Assembly: GCA_037349315.1 (NCBI GenBank)
Contig: JBAIAC010000040.1
Location: 16,944,001-17,008,000 of the forward strand
DNA: 64,000 bases
Reading direction: 5' to 3'
Source of the DNA: Chelydra serpentina
Lineage: Eukaryota > Chordata > Testudines > Chelydridae
Part shown: positions 1-10,750 of the stretch, piece after piece
How positions within the stretch are numbered: position 1 is the first letter of the stretch
Layout: each line of letters opens with the position of its first letter
Position numbers and translations under genes: made by a program
The notes under the pieces: model-generated
The model's input: the letters and a program-made list of their open reading frames with translations, nothing else
What the model was told of the DNA's origin: nothing
Database searches by the model: none

Positions 1-136
1 CCTAGAGGATCATTTCAATCTGGGTCTGGCTTCACCGCGGCGTTTAACTCGCGTCACGTGTGCTCTCATTGGCCGAGCTCAGGGGGGAACAGCCATGCTG
101 TGTTCCCACTGGGGTGACGCTCACTCGCGTGTGTCG
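1..136. other. Left-edge sequence, no gene seen
   Basis: This segment holds a few CpGs and a CACGTG E-box at 55-60 but no reading frame or repeat that I recognise. Confidence 0.4.
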
Positions 137-262
137 CTAGGACCTCTGGGGGCACATCCCACGGTCCTTTGAGCTGCTCTAGGAATCCTTTCCCAGTGAA
201 TTGTGGGAGAACTTGTCTGGGCACACAGGGGGGAATTGTGGGAAGGTGTTGCAGGACTACTG
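137..262 (+). repeat. Unclassified dispersed repeat, copy 1
   Basis: This stretch is similar to 21603-21722: shared blocks include GGGGGCA.ATCCCA, the GCTCTAGGA.TC.T.TCCCAGT.AATTGTGGG run and the following GAACTTGTCTG/AAACCTGTCTG. I recall the family as common in turtle DNA but cannot class it. Confidence 0.6.
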
Positions 263-2815
263 GCGCCGAGGGCAGCTAGCCTGCGTCCACACTACAGCGG
301 TCATGTTAGCAGTTGACAAGTGGCGCCAGAGCCTATGCCCCCGATGGGGTAGCCATCTTGAATTAAAAGCACCACCACATTCCAGTGAATGGGGCATGTA
401 TGTGGCTGGGATTCTAGTTAAGGGCGACACCGAGGTTCACTTTCCAATGAAGACAAGGCCGCTGAAATGCCGCCGGTGGGTATCCCAAGTAATGAGGGAC
501 ATTCAAGGGAGGTGGTGAACCGCCACTTAGCATCCTTCCTTCCCTTCTAAACACTGGGGAATTCAAAGAGCGTTGTCCCTGACAAGTAATTACAAACCGC
601 CAGTCCCAGCTCATGTCGCTCACTGTTCAGCTACGTCTGCTCATCCTTGCCAAAGCTGAAGCAATGCAAAATGGAAATTTAAAAACTTCATCCGCGTTGC
701 CAACAAAGGCTCATTAGCTTGCAAGGTTGGTTATTTCCAGTTGGATTTTTTTCCCCCCAGCCCACACAAATCCTCTTGACCAAGGTAAAGCCAAGTGCTT
801 ACAGCAGCGAGATTGGTTGAAAATTGACTTTTAATCAGTTGCTCCTCCAAAGACCACAAATCTATTAATACTCCACCTACAAGGCAAATACAAGTTTTTG
901 CTGAGGATAGTTACCAGGAGGGGGGAGTTGGGAAGTCTGTGGCTAAGGATTGTTACTTGGTGCTTCAAAGTCCTTGAGCTAGAATGTAAATACCAGACTC
1001 AGGAGATCTCTGTAACCCCTTTGCACCCCATTCCGTGCCCCTGGTCAGTTGGGTCCAAGAGGTTCCTAGGTCGTACTCACATTGACTCCATTGGGTCCGT
1101 GTGTGTAACTGTGGGTCAGAACCTCACAACCTGGGCCAGGGTTCTCTCTCTCTCGTGCCTGGTTGCCATCCTTCTGCTTCTCTGGTCTTTTACAGCCAGT
1201 TTCTCTACCCCAGGGCTCTCACACCTTCCTCTCCCTGCCCCCCCCTCCCGCCCCCCAGATCTTCAATTGTCTTTCCTCTCCTGCTAGGCTTCTCTCCTCT
1301 AGGCTTCCACCCTCCTCTCCAAGCTCCTAACCAGCCACCCTCACTTTGCTATTCTTCTTTCAGATGCTTCTGTCCCCACAGTGCCTGTAACGTCCTCCCA
1401 TGCTATTAATCTGTCAACCACGGTGAGGCTTTCTGCTCCAGTTTGTCGCACCAAGCTGATGGAAACAATACGACAGCCAAATGCATGGACCCATTCAGTG
1501 AGGAGCAAATGTCAAAGCCACGGGGTTCAGGTAGGTTTGAAATGTTCTCACATGGGCTCACCCCCTCCTTGCTTCCACCTACTCCTGTACAAGGCTGTTC
1601 TTCTGAGCCCCAGCTGCCCTGGCCCAGAGACAATCAGACGATTGAGAAGCCAGCAGGGAAAAAGCACTTTAAGCTGTACACGTGCCCCCCCACACCCCGG
1701 GGAAAAACTTGCTTATAAAAAATTGACATTTCGAATCACAAAAGAACCAAATGCTGCTTCAGAAACAAACTTAATTTTGCGACACCCAAGCTCATTAGTG
1801 GCACATAACAAGAAAGCAACAAGCGCCCCATTTAAATTGTAGATTATGACCTTTACGCTTAAGATCTTTTCAGACATCCTGTTTACATCTTTTTTATACT
1901 GGCACTTCATAATCCTCAAAATGAGATTTTATAAAGCCTTTTTATTAGCAGGCACTGCATCCTATTTCGCCCCCCTCCCAGTGTCGTGTCCTCTCGAGAC
2001 AACCTTGGTAATTAGAAGTTTTTGAAAATTCCCATAAATTAATGCTGCAACTAGACCCTATTGTGGAGGGAGGCAGCGTGGATTCTGTTAGACTCTCTTC
2101 TCTTCTACATTATCTTGCTCCTAAGAAAGGAACTGGTTCACTGAGTCTAGGAACATGTGAGGAGAGGGATTCTTATCACGGGACAGAAGTCACTGCATTT
2201 CAGGCTTGACCCACAAAGAACATTTATGCAACAAAAGTCACCTCTGTGCAATGACGCAAATTAATCGCACAGGTTTTGTTTGCTTGATAGGTTTGTTTAA
2301 ACAGCCCTTAGTAAGCAGTTTTTGGCCAGTGAGTTAGGATTTTAAAAAAATCGAATAGAACTAGGACGGATGTTCATGACAGTGTTAAAAGTTTGATGAA
2401 AACAGGTTTTTCCCACCCCCCTTTGTTTTTAAAAAGAAACATTCTCCGTGCTGAGAAGCAGCAAGTGAAACTGATTCTAAGCAGAAAGGGTAACTAAGTG
2501 GCTTTGTCTGAATGAGTGAAGTGCAACAAGCAAACAAACTGCATGGACGGTGTAAAGTGACAGTCTCCCGGTACGGAGAGTTTGCGACTTGCTTTATATA
2601 GCAGAGTGAGGGGATTCCACAGACCCTGTACAACTCAAGGGAGTGCAGGGTTTGCTACTATGCTGCTCCTCTACCTTGGAGCAACTTGCCAAAAAGAAAG
2701 TGAGGATGGGTAGGGTGTAGGCAGAACCCCAACCCTCTATGTTCTGCCCTGGGATGTCAGACATTACATCCCCATCCCAGCAACCAGGGTCTCTGCACTG
2801 CCCCCTGTGTATTTT
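263..2815. other. Intergenic DNA, no gene seen
   Basis: A pyrimidine-rich stretch covers about 1150-1390. The segment 1840-2340 is AT-rich with several TTAAT/AATTA motifs. No reading frame here looks like a conserved protein. Confidence 0.5.
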
Positions 2816-2978
2816 GGCCCCAATTCCACAACGTGCTTAAACACATGCTTAACTTTATGCATGTGTTTAAAGTCCACCCCTACTCAGCAAAGCACTTAAG
2901 CAGGAGCTTAAGTTTAAGCCCCAGAGACATGAAGGATTAAAGTTAAGCCCACAAGTAAGTGCTTTGCTGAACTGGGCC
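2816..2978. repeat. MITE-like inverted-repeat element
   Basis: The left end (GGCCCCAATTCCACAACGTG) and the reverse complement of the right end (GGCCCAGTTCAGCAAAGCAC) are imperfect terminal inverted repeats. The interior is made of forward and reverse copies of a CTTAA-rich word (such as TGCTTAAACACATGCTTAA). I recognise it as an old dispersed repeat of sauropsid genomes. Confidence 0.6.
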
Positions 2979-3690
2979 TTTCTGCACAATCTAGCGCTTA
3001 ATGTGTTAGTAGGGGGTTAACGAAGTTATTTTTATCTTGGCTGTGTCCCTTAATTTATTTTTTTGAATGTTAAATAGTTTTGAATGAGGGAAAGGATATT
3101 CGATTTGTCTCAAGATGTTGTATAACCGATGAGATCAGGGCTAGCAACACTGTGTTAGCCCAGAAAGTTAAGACAACTTCTTACAGGTTCAAGTGCTTTA
3201 CGTGCTCCTGCGTGTAAATTGAATTGGCTAAAAATTGCTGATCCATTCGAGATGGACCAGACTCCGGGCCAGATGCTTGTTACTATGGCTGAGTGAACAC
3301 TGCAGAAACCCACACGCATATGTTTGAATTCTTAAAGCTGATTTCCCTCCCCTCGGCTGATGCCCCTTCTAGGAATGCTCTCATCTCTCCGGTCAGTGAG
3401 TTTGCTAGTGGGGATGTTCGCACAAAGGGGATTTAAGAGAACGTAGTGAATTAAAAGAGCGTGTCCTGCAAATATTCAATCCTTAAAACAGGAGCTGCAC
3501 CAAGCAGTTTTATGAAATGAAATCTGTTTGCACAAAACATTTGTCAGAAAGTGTGTATAAATTCCTAAAAAATGGAACACTTTGGACACAGGGAAATTCC
3601 TTGGGAGAAGGACACTCCAGTGCTCAGGGAGCTAGGATGCAGTGAGTTTGCTGCTCTGTGACAGACTTAAAGACAAGGAAAATCAATAGG
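2979..3690. other. Intergenic DNA, nothing recognised
   Basis: AT-rich unique-looking sequence without a plausible gene, RNA or repeat. Confidence 0.4.
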
Positions 3691-3813
3691 GCTTGGTACC
3701 TTTTGGTTTGCTTTAGCAGTGTCCGCACAAGATAGTTAAATTGCAACTCTTTGGTGCACTCGGCAAGTCACACCCTTGCAGTCTGCACTGCGGTGCAGCG
3801 TAGACAAGCCCAA
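3691..3813. repeat. Probable DNA-transposon (MITE) remnant
   Basis: The right end reads GCGTAGACAAGCCC at 3800-3813, which matches the terminal motif of the turtle MITE class that begins GGGCTTGTCTACAC. The left end is degraded, so its position is approximate. Confidence 0.35.
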
Positions 3814-3854
3814 AGTCAGGTACGAACGGCCTAAATACCTTTAAAAATCAGGGC

Positions 3855-3990
3855 CTTAGTCCCTCGAGGCCTCACTTCCCCATATGCGAATGGGTATAAC
3901 AGCCCTGCCCTGCCTTCCAGGTGGGTTGCGAGGATAAATACAGTAAAGATTGAGCGATGCTCTGAGGCTACGGTAATGGAGGCCGTAACA
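3855..3990 (+). repeat. MIR SINE, 3' part
   Basis: This matches the 3' half of MIR as found in sauropsids: CCTCACTTCCCCATATG, then GGTATAACAGCCCTGCC and GAGGATAAATACAGTAAAGA. The tRNA-like head is missing. Confidence 0.7.
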
Positions 3991-4893
3991 GCCCCTTGGT
4001 AGCCAGTCAAAGGGCTAAATTCCCCACGTAAACGAGGTCAGTGGCAATAATTGCTGAGCTCTGCTCCTGAGACCCTTGAGAAAGGGGCCCCTGCCTGCTT
4101 TTACCCAGCAGGAACAAAGCACATCCCTTCAGCCATTACAAATACGAATAATCCGACTGCCTAAGCTGAGACGCTGCTCTGAGTAATGGAGCCGCTTGCT
4201 GGAAAGCTACTGGGGGAAGAAAAGCGAGTGATGGAGAAAAAGCTCCTCTCCCCAGCCTGTCTCACAGCATCGTTTCCTCCCGAGTTCCCCGGGCCTCATC
4301 CCACCTCGGGTGCCATTTAATGCGCGCTGAGCACATGGCAGGTGGGGGAAATGCACAGGCGTGAATCCTGCTGTGTTTGCTCAGCGGGGCTGTTGGAAGT
4401 AGGCCGTGCCTAATCCTGAGGAACGCTGAGGGGGAGGGCCAGAGCTGGAACTACCCCTGTGGAGCCATGGGGGGCAGCTAGGAGCTTGTCCCCTCCCTTT
4501 CAGCAGCTACCACTCGTGATGGCAAGTTCCCATGCTCCCTGCATTGTCCCCTACCATACGCAGAAGCAGAGGGCAGAGGAGGGAGGGCCAGGGCCTCATG
4601 CTCCCTGCACTGCATTTCAGAGTGGGGCCTGCTTGTCATGGGGCCAGTGACTCATGCAAAATCTGCAGCCCCAATGCACAGGGAGCAGCCCAGGGCGTTG
4701 GGTCTGGCCGAGGTAACAGGGTCCCAGGGAGAATAGCCGGGCTTCCCCTGTTCAAGGCAGACAAAGACCAAGTCATCAAGAAACATCTCTCTGCCCCCAT
4801 GACTTCCCCAGGCCTGTTTCTCTCATTCGGTGCTGTGCGCAGACAAGCAGCTCCCCCCGAGGCGGACATCACCGTCAGCACGTACGATGGCTA
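3991..4893. other. Intergenic DNA, nothing recognised
   Basis: Mixed-composition sequence. The longest reading frames (4459-4650 and 4532-4897) are low-complexity and overlap each other, so I do not call them genes. Confidence 0.4.
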
Positions 4894-5195
4894 CTAAGGG
4901 CTGGTCTACACTGGGCCGGGGGATCGATCTAGGATACGCAACTTCAGCTACGAGAATAGCGTAGCTGAAGTCGACGTTTCCTAGATCGAACTAAGTTTAC
5001 TTACTGCGGGTCCACGCGGCGCAGGCAGGCTCCCCCGTCGACTGCGCTTCCTCCTCTCGCCGAGCAGGAGTTCCAGTGTCGACGGGGAGTGCTTCTGGGA
5101 TCGATTTATCGCGTCCAGATGAGACGCGATAAATCGATCCCAGAAGATCGATCTCTACCCGCCGAATCAGGCAGGTAGTGTAGGACTACCCTTAG
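4894..5195. mobile_element. Foldback MITE with two strong hairpins
   Basis: The termini CTAAGGGCTGGTCTACACT and AGTGTAGGACTACCCTTAG are inverted repeats of 19 bp with a few mismatches. Inside are two hairpins. The first has 12-bp perfect arms at 4941-4952 and 4960-4971. The second has 24-bp perfect arms at 5092-5115 and 5123-5146. Both have 7-base loops. I recognise the family as common in turtles. Being nonautonomous, it encodes nothing; the transposase family is uncertain (a TA duplication would suggest Tc1/mariner). Confidence 0.8.
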
Positions 5196-5552
5196 GGATG
5201 CGTTTTTCAAAGTGCCTCCAAATTCCTCCGCAGCATTTGTACGTGCAAGCTTCTGGGTTTGCACAGACCCCTGGACCACGCTTCCATGCACTTCTCTGGT
5301 TTACATACACAAGTGTCTGGGTGCAAAAGCACTTGCATTTGTATATGCAGATAAACAGGTATGGTGGCAAATTCTGAGAGTGGCATTTAGAAAGCTCCTT
5401 TGGACATTTGGCCCATAAGTGGATCACTGATGTAAATACATATCGATGGCCAAACTCTGGTCCTACTCTTCCCATTGGTCCCAGTTGGCCCTTAGCCAGG
5501 TTTTAAAAAACAGCTGCAGGGAAGTAAGAACTGTACTGGAATTGTACTAAAG
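5196..5552. other. Intergenic DNA, nothing recognised
   Basis: Unique-looking sequence with no supported feature. Confidence 0.4.
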
Positions 5553-5682
5553 TGAATTAGATTGCAAACTCTTTAGGGCAGGGACTTCATTTATTATCTA
5601 GATATGCCGCTGCATGCACGGTGGGGCCCTCACCTTGCTGGCCTATGTGAGGGGACCACAATATAAATATTAAATAATAATC
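5553..5682 (+). repeat. L3/CR1-type LINE 3' end fragment
   Basis: It contains the typical block GATTGCAAACTCTTTAGGGC, then GGGACTTCATTT and a closing AATATAAATATTAAATAATAAT tail-like stretch. The middle is diverged. Confidence 0.6.
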
Positions 5683-7097
5683 CCCAAAATAACCCAGAGC
5701 CTGTAATGTGTATGTAGCGAGGGCCATGCATGCCCTGGCTGTCTATCTGGGAGACACAAATTACAACAAGCAAAGGGTTTCTTTCTTTTTTCTTTACTCC
5801 CTTCACAAAGTGTTTTGTTTGCTGGTGACGTTTGGTACAATAAGTCATTGCAGTAAATGGGGACTGCAAACTAGAATGGCCTGGCTGAGAAACTGGTCTG
5901 AGCCAGTTCTCCTGTTGGGTACCCACAAATACCTGCAAGAGAGGTTTTGCACCCACAATTATTTTTAGACAAAGTCAGGTAGGCATCAAGCACATAGCTG
6001 TACCTGCAACAGGTACTGTTCTTTAGTTAGTATTGTTTGTTATGAATGACAAATGATCTCCAATGAAGATCCGTGAGCCATTGTACTAGGAGCTGTACAT
6101 GCAGTGAGGGGAACTGCACTCTTTATTTGTTCAGCCTCCACTTGTAGCCACAAATCCGCAACATGCGCATGCATATAAGCAGGTACATGCTCAGCTCGGA
6201 AAGTCTGGCCCACTGTACTTATGTAGTATAATGAGAACAGCTATTGAGCTCCCATAGTGGTATCTAGAAATAAGGAAACTCACAAACATATGGTTTCCTT
6301 GCATGTTTCTGGCTTAACCACATTTAGGGGGGGAATATTGCTTTGGAACCTTATTTATTTTTATCTCCTGACTTGTGGGGGTTCTATCTACATAGGTGCC
6401 CATCACTGTGGTCTCTGAACCCCTGAGTGTTCAACTATCGGTGTAGCTGAGTGTTCAGATTTGTAATCCTGAATGTTACATGAGCATACAGGTTTGGGGC
6501 TCTTTTTTTTCTTTTATTTCCTTGGTGTTTTAATGTCAGAAAATAAATATCGAAAACATGCCTTGACACTGTAAAGTTTGCTTATCCATTCTATATACCT
6601 CTCTGGCCCAAACGTCGTTTTACCTGTTAGGTTAGGGATGAATTTGGCCTTGGCTGATCAAACTGCAGCACTCTGTAGATGAAGAAAGCATCTAGCAGAA
6701 GGGCTTCTGAAGTGCAGCAGCCAGTAACATAATTAAAATCCTCGGTGGAATTTTGTTTAAGATTGAGGAAAAGCTCACTTTTCATCGCCTTAAATTCATG
6801 ATGGTTTACGCTTATGAAGTAACTGAAGTTTTAAAGCTTATACTTTTTTTCATTGATCTGGGCATAAATACATGGCAAGTTTGTTCTTTTCCCGCTAGAT
6901 GTAAATTAAACTTCACTCCCAAACAGCCCCCCCCCCAACAAACAAACAAACAAAAAACAAAACAAAAGAAATCACTGTTGGGATGAATGCAAGCCTGCTA
7001 AGAGGAAAATATAGGGAGATATGTTATGCATAAGGGGAAATGCGCATTTAGTGGAATCTGATACAATTGCACATCATATTGGGTGTTATGTTGCCAA
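5683..7097. other. Intergenic DNA, nothing but low complexity
   Basis: AT-rich sequence. A C9 run followed by an AAAC-type simple repeat covers 6927-6968. No gene seen. Confidence 0.45.
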
Positions 7098-7230
7098 AAT
7101 TGTAAGCTTTTTGGGGCAGGCACCATCTTTTGGTCTACATTTGTACAGCACCGAGCACAACGGGCTCCTGGCCTATAATTAGGGCCCCCAAGCATTATAG
7201 TAATACAAATAATAAATAATAACAATAATT
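7098..7230 (+). repeat. L3/CR1-type LINE 3' end
   Basis: A clear L3-like 3' end: ATTGTAAGCTTTTTGGGGCA, then TTTGTACAGCACCGAGCACA, CCTGGCCTATAATTAGGGCC and the tail AATACAAATAATAAATAAT. Confidence 0.8.
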
Positions 7231-7489
7231 GCAGGTTGCCGCTGCTAATTCCAACCCATTTTTGGCCCCCTTTGAACATCCCAGCTGCACTCTGGCTGTT
7301 TGTGTGTGCATTGCTCCGTTCCAGGGAGCATTTCCCCTCTCTGACTGTGCATTCAAAGTGACCTTTTTAACGCTGGCTGCCTGGGCGTGCTTTTTCTGGG
7401 GGCGGAATAAACAGAAAGGGGGGGGGGGGGAATCTAGAAGCAACAGCCACCCCACTAACAAAGTGGAGAGATGGCAGTTAAGGAGTTAA
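7231..7489. other. Sequence just upstream of the candidate first exon
   Basis: A GC box-like GGGGGCGGAA near 7399 and a G-run at 7420-7431 lie here. This would be the proximal promoter if the first-exon call is right. No TATA box stands out. Confidence 0.25.
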
Positions 7490-8070
7490 GCAGTAGGCAG
7501 TGCTATAGGCCTGCGAATAGCAGCTTGCAGCGGAGTGGAGCTGCAGCAAGGAGAGCTGGATAGAGATGTTAAGTAACGGAGCTCAGAAAGCCTCAACCGC
7601 ATCAGTAGCTGGAATCCTAGCTCCAGGGCAAGGCTTTCCCCTCTCCCCCCCTCCCCCCCAACCAGTGACATTAGGGGCATGAAACGCATCCTGGGGGGGA
7701 AGCAGGAGTCGCAGGATGGACAGAGATTCTGGGTTGCATGAGGGGGAATTGCAGTGACAGCTACTTCAGCCCTGCCATCCTTCCTGGAGACGAGCGCGCA
7801 GGCTGGGGCTGCTGCATTTGGGGGGACGCTCTCTCCCTCCCGCACAGGCTGACTTTGCCGGCGCCTTGGTGGAAGGCACAGCAAATGCCCTTCTGACCAG
7901 GGCGGCGAGTGGAAGGAGAGGGTCCTGGTAGGCGAGGCAGATACGGTACAATGCTCTTGGAAGGACCCAGGGACCACACAAAGCAGCCGTGGACCTAACC
8001 CAGAGGGGCGGAAGCCGGCGCCCTGGCAGCTGACCTCTGTGGAGTTTTGAAGTGACTGCACAGTGCTCAG
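7490..8070 (+). other. Candidate noncoding first exon of WSCD2
   Basis: A strong donor, CTCAG/GTAAGG, sits at 8066-8076. Upstream is a GC-richer stretch with several CpGs (about 7785-8030, for example GAGCGCGC and GCCGGCGCC) in an otherwise CpG-poor region. A GC box (GGGGGCGGAA) lies near 7399. Known vertebrate WSCD2 genes have untranslated leader exons far upstream, so this is a reasonable first exon, with a first intron of about 51 kb. There is no direct evidence of transcription; the 5' edge is a guess and another gene or no gene is possible. Confidence 0.33.
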
Positions 8071-10510
8071 GTAAGGGCAGAGGGAAGTGAGCAGTGCTGG
8101 GGGCTGGTTATGCTGGGGCTGAGGGAGAGGTGGCTTATTTTATTTTTAATGTTGAAAGCATTAACAGCAGATTCTTTGGAAAAAAATATATATAAGGCTA
8201 CTGCGGGGGGGAGCAGGAGAGGCCGGGTTACAGGGATTACTCCAGAGGGTTACTGACAAAGTTTCACTTTGGGCAGCCAATAAACTGCTCTTTGGAATGG
8301 GAATCTGCTCCGTTATCTTCCCCCATCTGCAGTTAGCCGTATGGGAGACGCTTTCAGGACCTTATGAAAAATGCAGCACGTGACAAATGCTGGACAGGCA
8401 ATTGCATTTCCACTCTCAGTTGTCCCCATTGAAAAAAACAAACAAAACCCCCCACCCTGGAAGTGACCTGAGTGTCTGTTTCTGCTTCTCGAAGCTGGGA
8501 GTGGGGAAAGGAGAGGAGACCGATCTTTTGTTAATCTATAATGCGTGTTTTATGCTGTCTGTGTAATGAAGTTTTAAATCAATATGTGAGAGCTTCCTGG
8601 CTCGGAAGGGGTTAAAGATCCTTTGCAGGGAGGTGTTAATAATTCTATTATTGACCGTGATTTCTCACCATGTTCTTCTGGTTTAAAAACGGCTCCTAGA
8701 CTTGGAGAAGGGGGGAAAAAAATCTCTCTCCTTAGACTTTGTGCAGGAACATTCGCAGCATGGGAAATTGGAAAAAGCCGGTAATCCTTTCAAATGAACT
8801 TTCCTGGTTCATTCTGCATCCATGCTAACTTCTTAGCATTTTTAAAATATCTATGTTAAGAAAAGGGGTGAGAGGGAGCAGGAGAGTTAAATAATAATAT
8901 GAAGGTTACCTTGAGCCTAAGATTAGAAAAAAATAAATTAAAGGAAGTCTCTGCTTCTTCCAACAGGGCACGATTTAATAAACTTTCTCTGCCAATGCAG
9001 TAAGCCCATCAAGGGTTTGAACTGAAATATTTGGAGGGGCAAACTTTGGAGAAGGGGCGAGACTGAGGGGAGTGGGGAGGGGAGGTAGCACGTTCTAGGG
9101 CAGAGAGCAGAGATGTTTTAAAAGCCGGCTGGAGCCCTTGGAAGCATGAGATGTCTGATACACTTCGGTGACCCTTCCAGTCCAGATTGCTCCTTATGGC
9201 ACCACTGGCTCTCCACTTGCTGGTTTACTCTGCTCAGATTATTTTAACAAAACACGACCAGGGTTCTACGGGGACCACCTGTCTGGAAGCATCATCCCCA
9301 AATGAATCCCTTTGCTCTTGTTGCAAATGGAAGACTCTTTCCCTCTAAGTTCCACTAGAGTTTTGCTGAGCTGTTGTTTTAATAGGCAGCCCCTTTTGTA
9401 TGATTAGTGAAAAAACTAGTTTGACAAGCTACATTGCAAATGACCGGCTGGCCCTCCATTCATCAGCCATCCGTGAATTTAGCCGCCTTTCAATCTGGAT
9501 TTTTATTGATGGTTATTATTATTTATGGCAAATGCAGTTCAGTGCTCAGGAGAGGGCAAGAACTGTGCCGTGAAAGAACATTCTCCTCCAAGTTTTGGGC
9601 AAAGCACCGTGAAGCTAAGCTGATATGTAAGGTTAGAGCGTTACGTCTGTCTGAGCCTAGGGAGCCAAATAATATAGCCTTGGAGAAATGCGAGATAGAA
9701 AAGCATCTAGTTCCCCCCCTGCAAATTGCAGGGTTGTCCCTATATGTCTCCAGTACGGTTGTAAAGGTCCCAACCGCTTGCCTTGTCTTTTGCATTCTGC
9801 ATTGAAGGTCCCCCGGAAATCACACATGAACCCTTGTCCTCTTCACTCCCAGCAAGGGCATGAGGCAGGGGGGCCGTCTTCTCCCTAAAGGTGAAGTGCC
9901 ACTGTTTTTGCTCCAGCCACATCCAGGCAATCTTCCCGTTGACTTCAAGAGGCGGTTTGCCTGCATAAGGACTGCAGGAGTTGGCCCTGTGGCCGTGGCT
10001 GGTCCAAGGTCTGATGGTTGTGGCTGCATGTTCTGAGACCGACTCTGTGATGTTACAGTTGATCTCCCCGCAGAGAATGGGCTTCAGGTCCTGTGTGTAT
10101 GATCCACCTGGACATTTTTAGTCTTAATCAATTACTGCCAAACGGGGATCCAGGGGGGTTCACGTTCTCTGTCATCTGCTATCGCCATTTCACCACTTAC
10201 TTACCCATGTGCTACAGCTGGAGCTGGGTGGGATCCCAGCTCTCGCCACTCAGTAGGAAGGCAGCTAGTCTCCTCCCGCTTTGTAGTGAGCAGATATGAG
10301 ATGGGGAGGTAGAATGCCACCCAGGGTGCCAGCCTGTGACATGGGCGGAGGCAGGGAGAGGGCACGCAGGCGGGGACATGCAATTTCACTTTTCATGGGA
10401 GTGACCTTTCTGATGGTGAACAAACGGTTTTAATTTTTGGTCTTCCTCAGGACTTTAATTAACACATGAGGCGCCCGACTCTGATCTCGGAATGGTGTCT
10501 ATCTGGAGTA
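8071..10510. other. Putative first-intron DNA, no gene seen
   Basis: Begins with the donor GTAAGG. AT-rich, largely unique-looking sequence with few recognisable repeats. The reading frames at 9434-9888 have no protein-like features. Confidence 0.45.
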
Positions 10511-10518
10511 ACTCCTCT

Positions 10519-10742
10519 CAGGGTTGGCTCTAGGCACCAGCTAAGGAAGCTGGTGCCTGGGGTGGCAAATCAGAAGGGGCGGCACTTTGGCCATTCTTGG
10601 GCCGGCACTCCGGGTTTTTTTTTCTTTTTTATCTCTTCCTCGGCGACACTTCGGCAGGAGCTTTTTTATTTTTCCTTTTTCGGCGGCCGCTTTTTTTTCT
10701 GCTCTGTTGCTTGGGGCAGCAAAAAAGGTAGAGCCGGCCCTG
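10519..10742. mobile_element. hAT-type MITE
   Basis: Terminal inverted repeats CAGGGTTGGCTCTA and TAGAGCCGGCCCTG bound a 224-bp element. The flanks ACTCCTCT (10511-10518) and ACTTCTCT (10743-10750) are an 8-bp target duplication with one mismatch, the size made by hAT transposases. The interior is pyrimidine-rich and noncoding. A GCACCAGCT/AGCTGGTGC inverted repeat lies just inside the left end. Confidence 0.85.
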
Positions 10743-10750
10743 ACTTCTCT

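Noticed and set aside
7486..8061. 191-codon - strand reading frame
   Set aside because: Proline-, serine- and arginine-rich with no domain. It coincides with the candidate noncoding exon on the + strand, and composition explains it.
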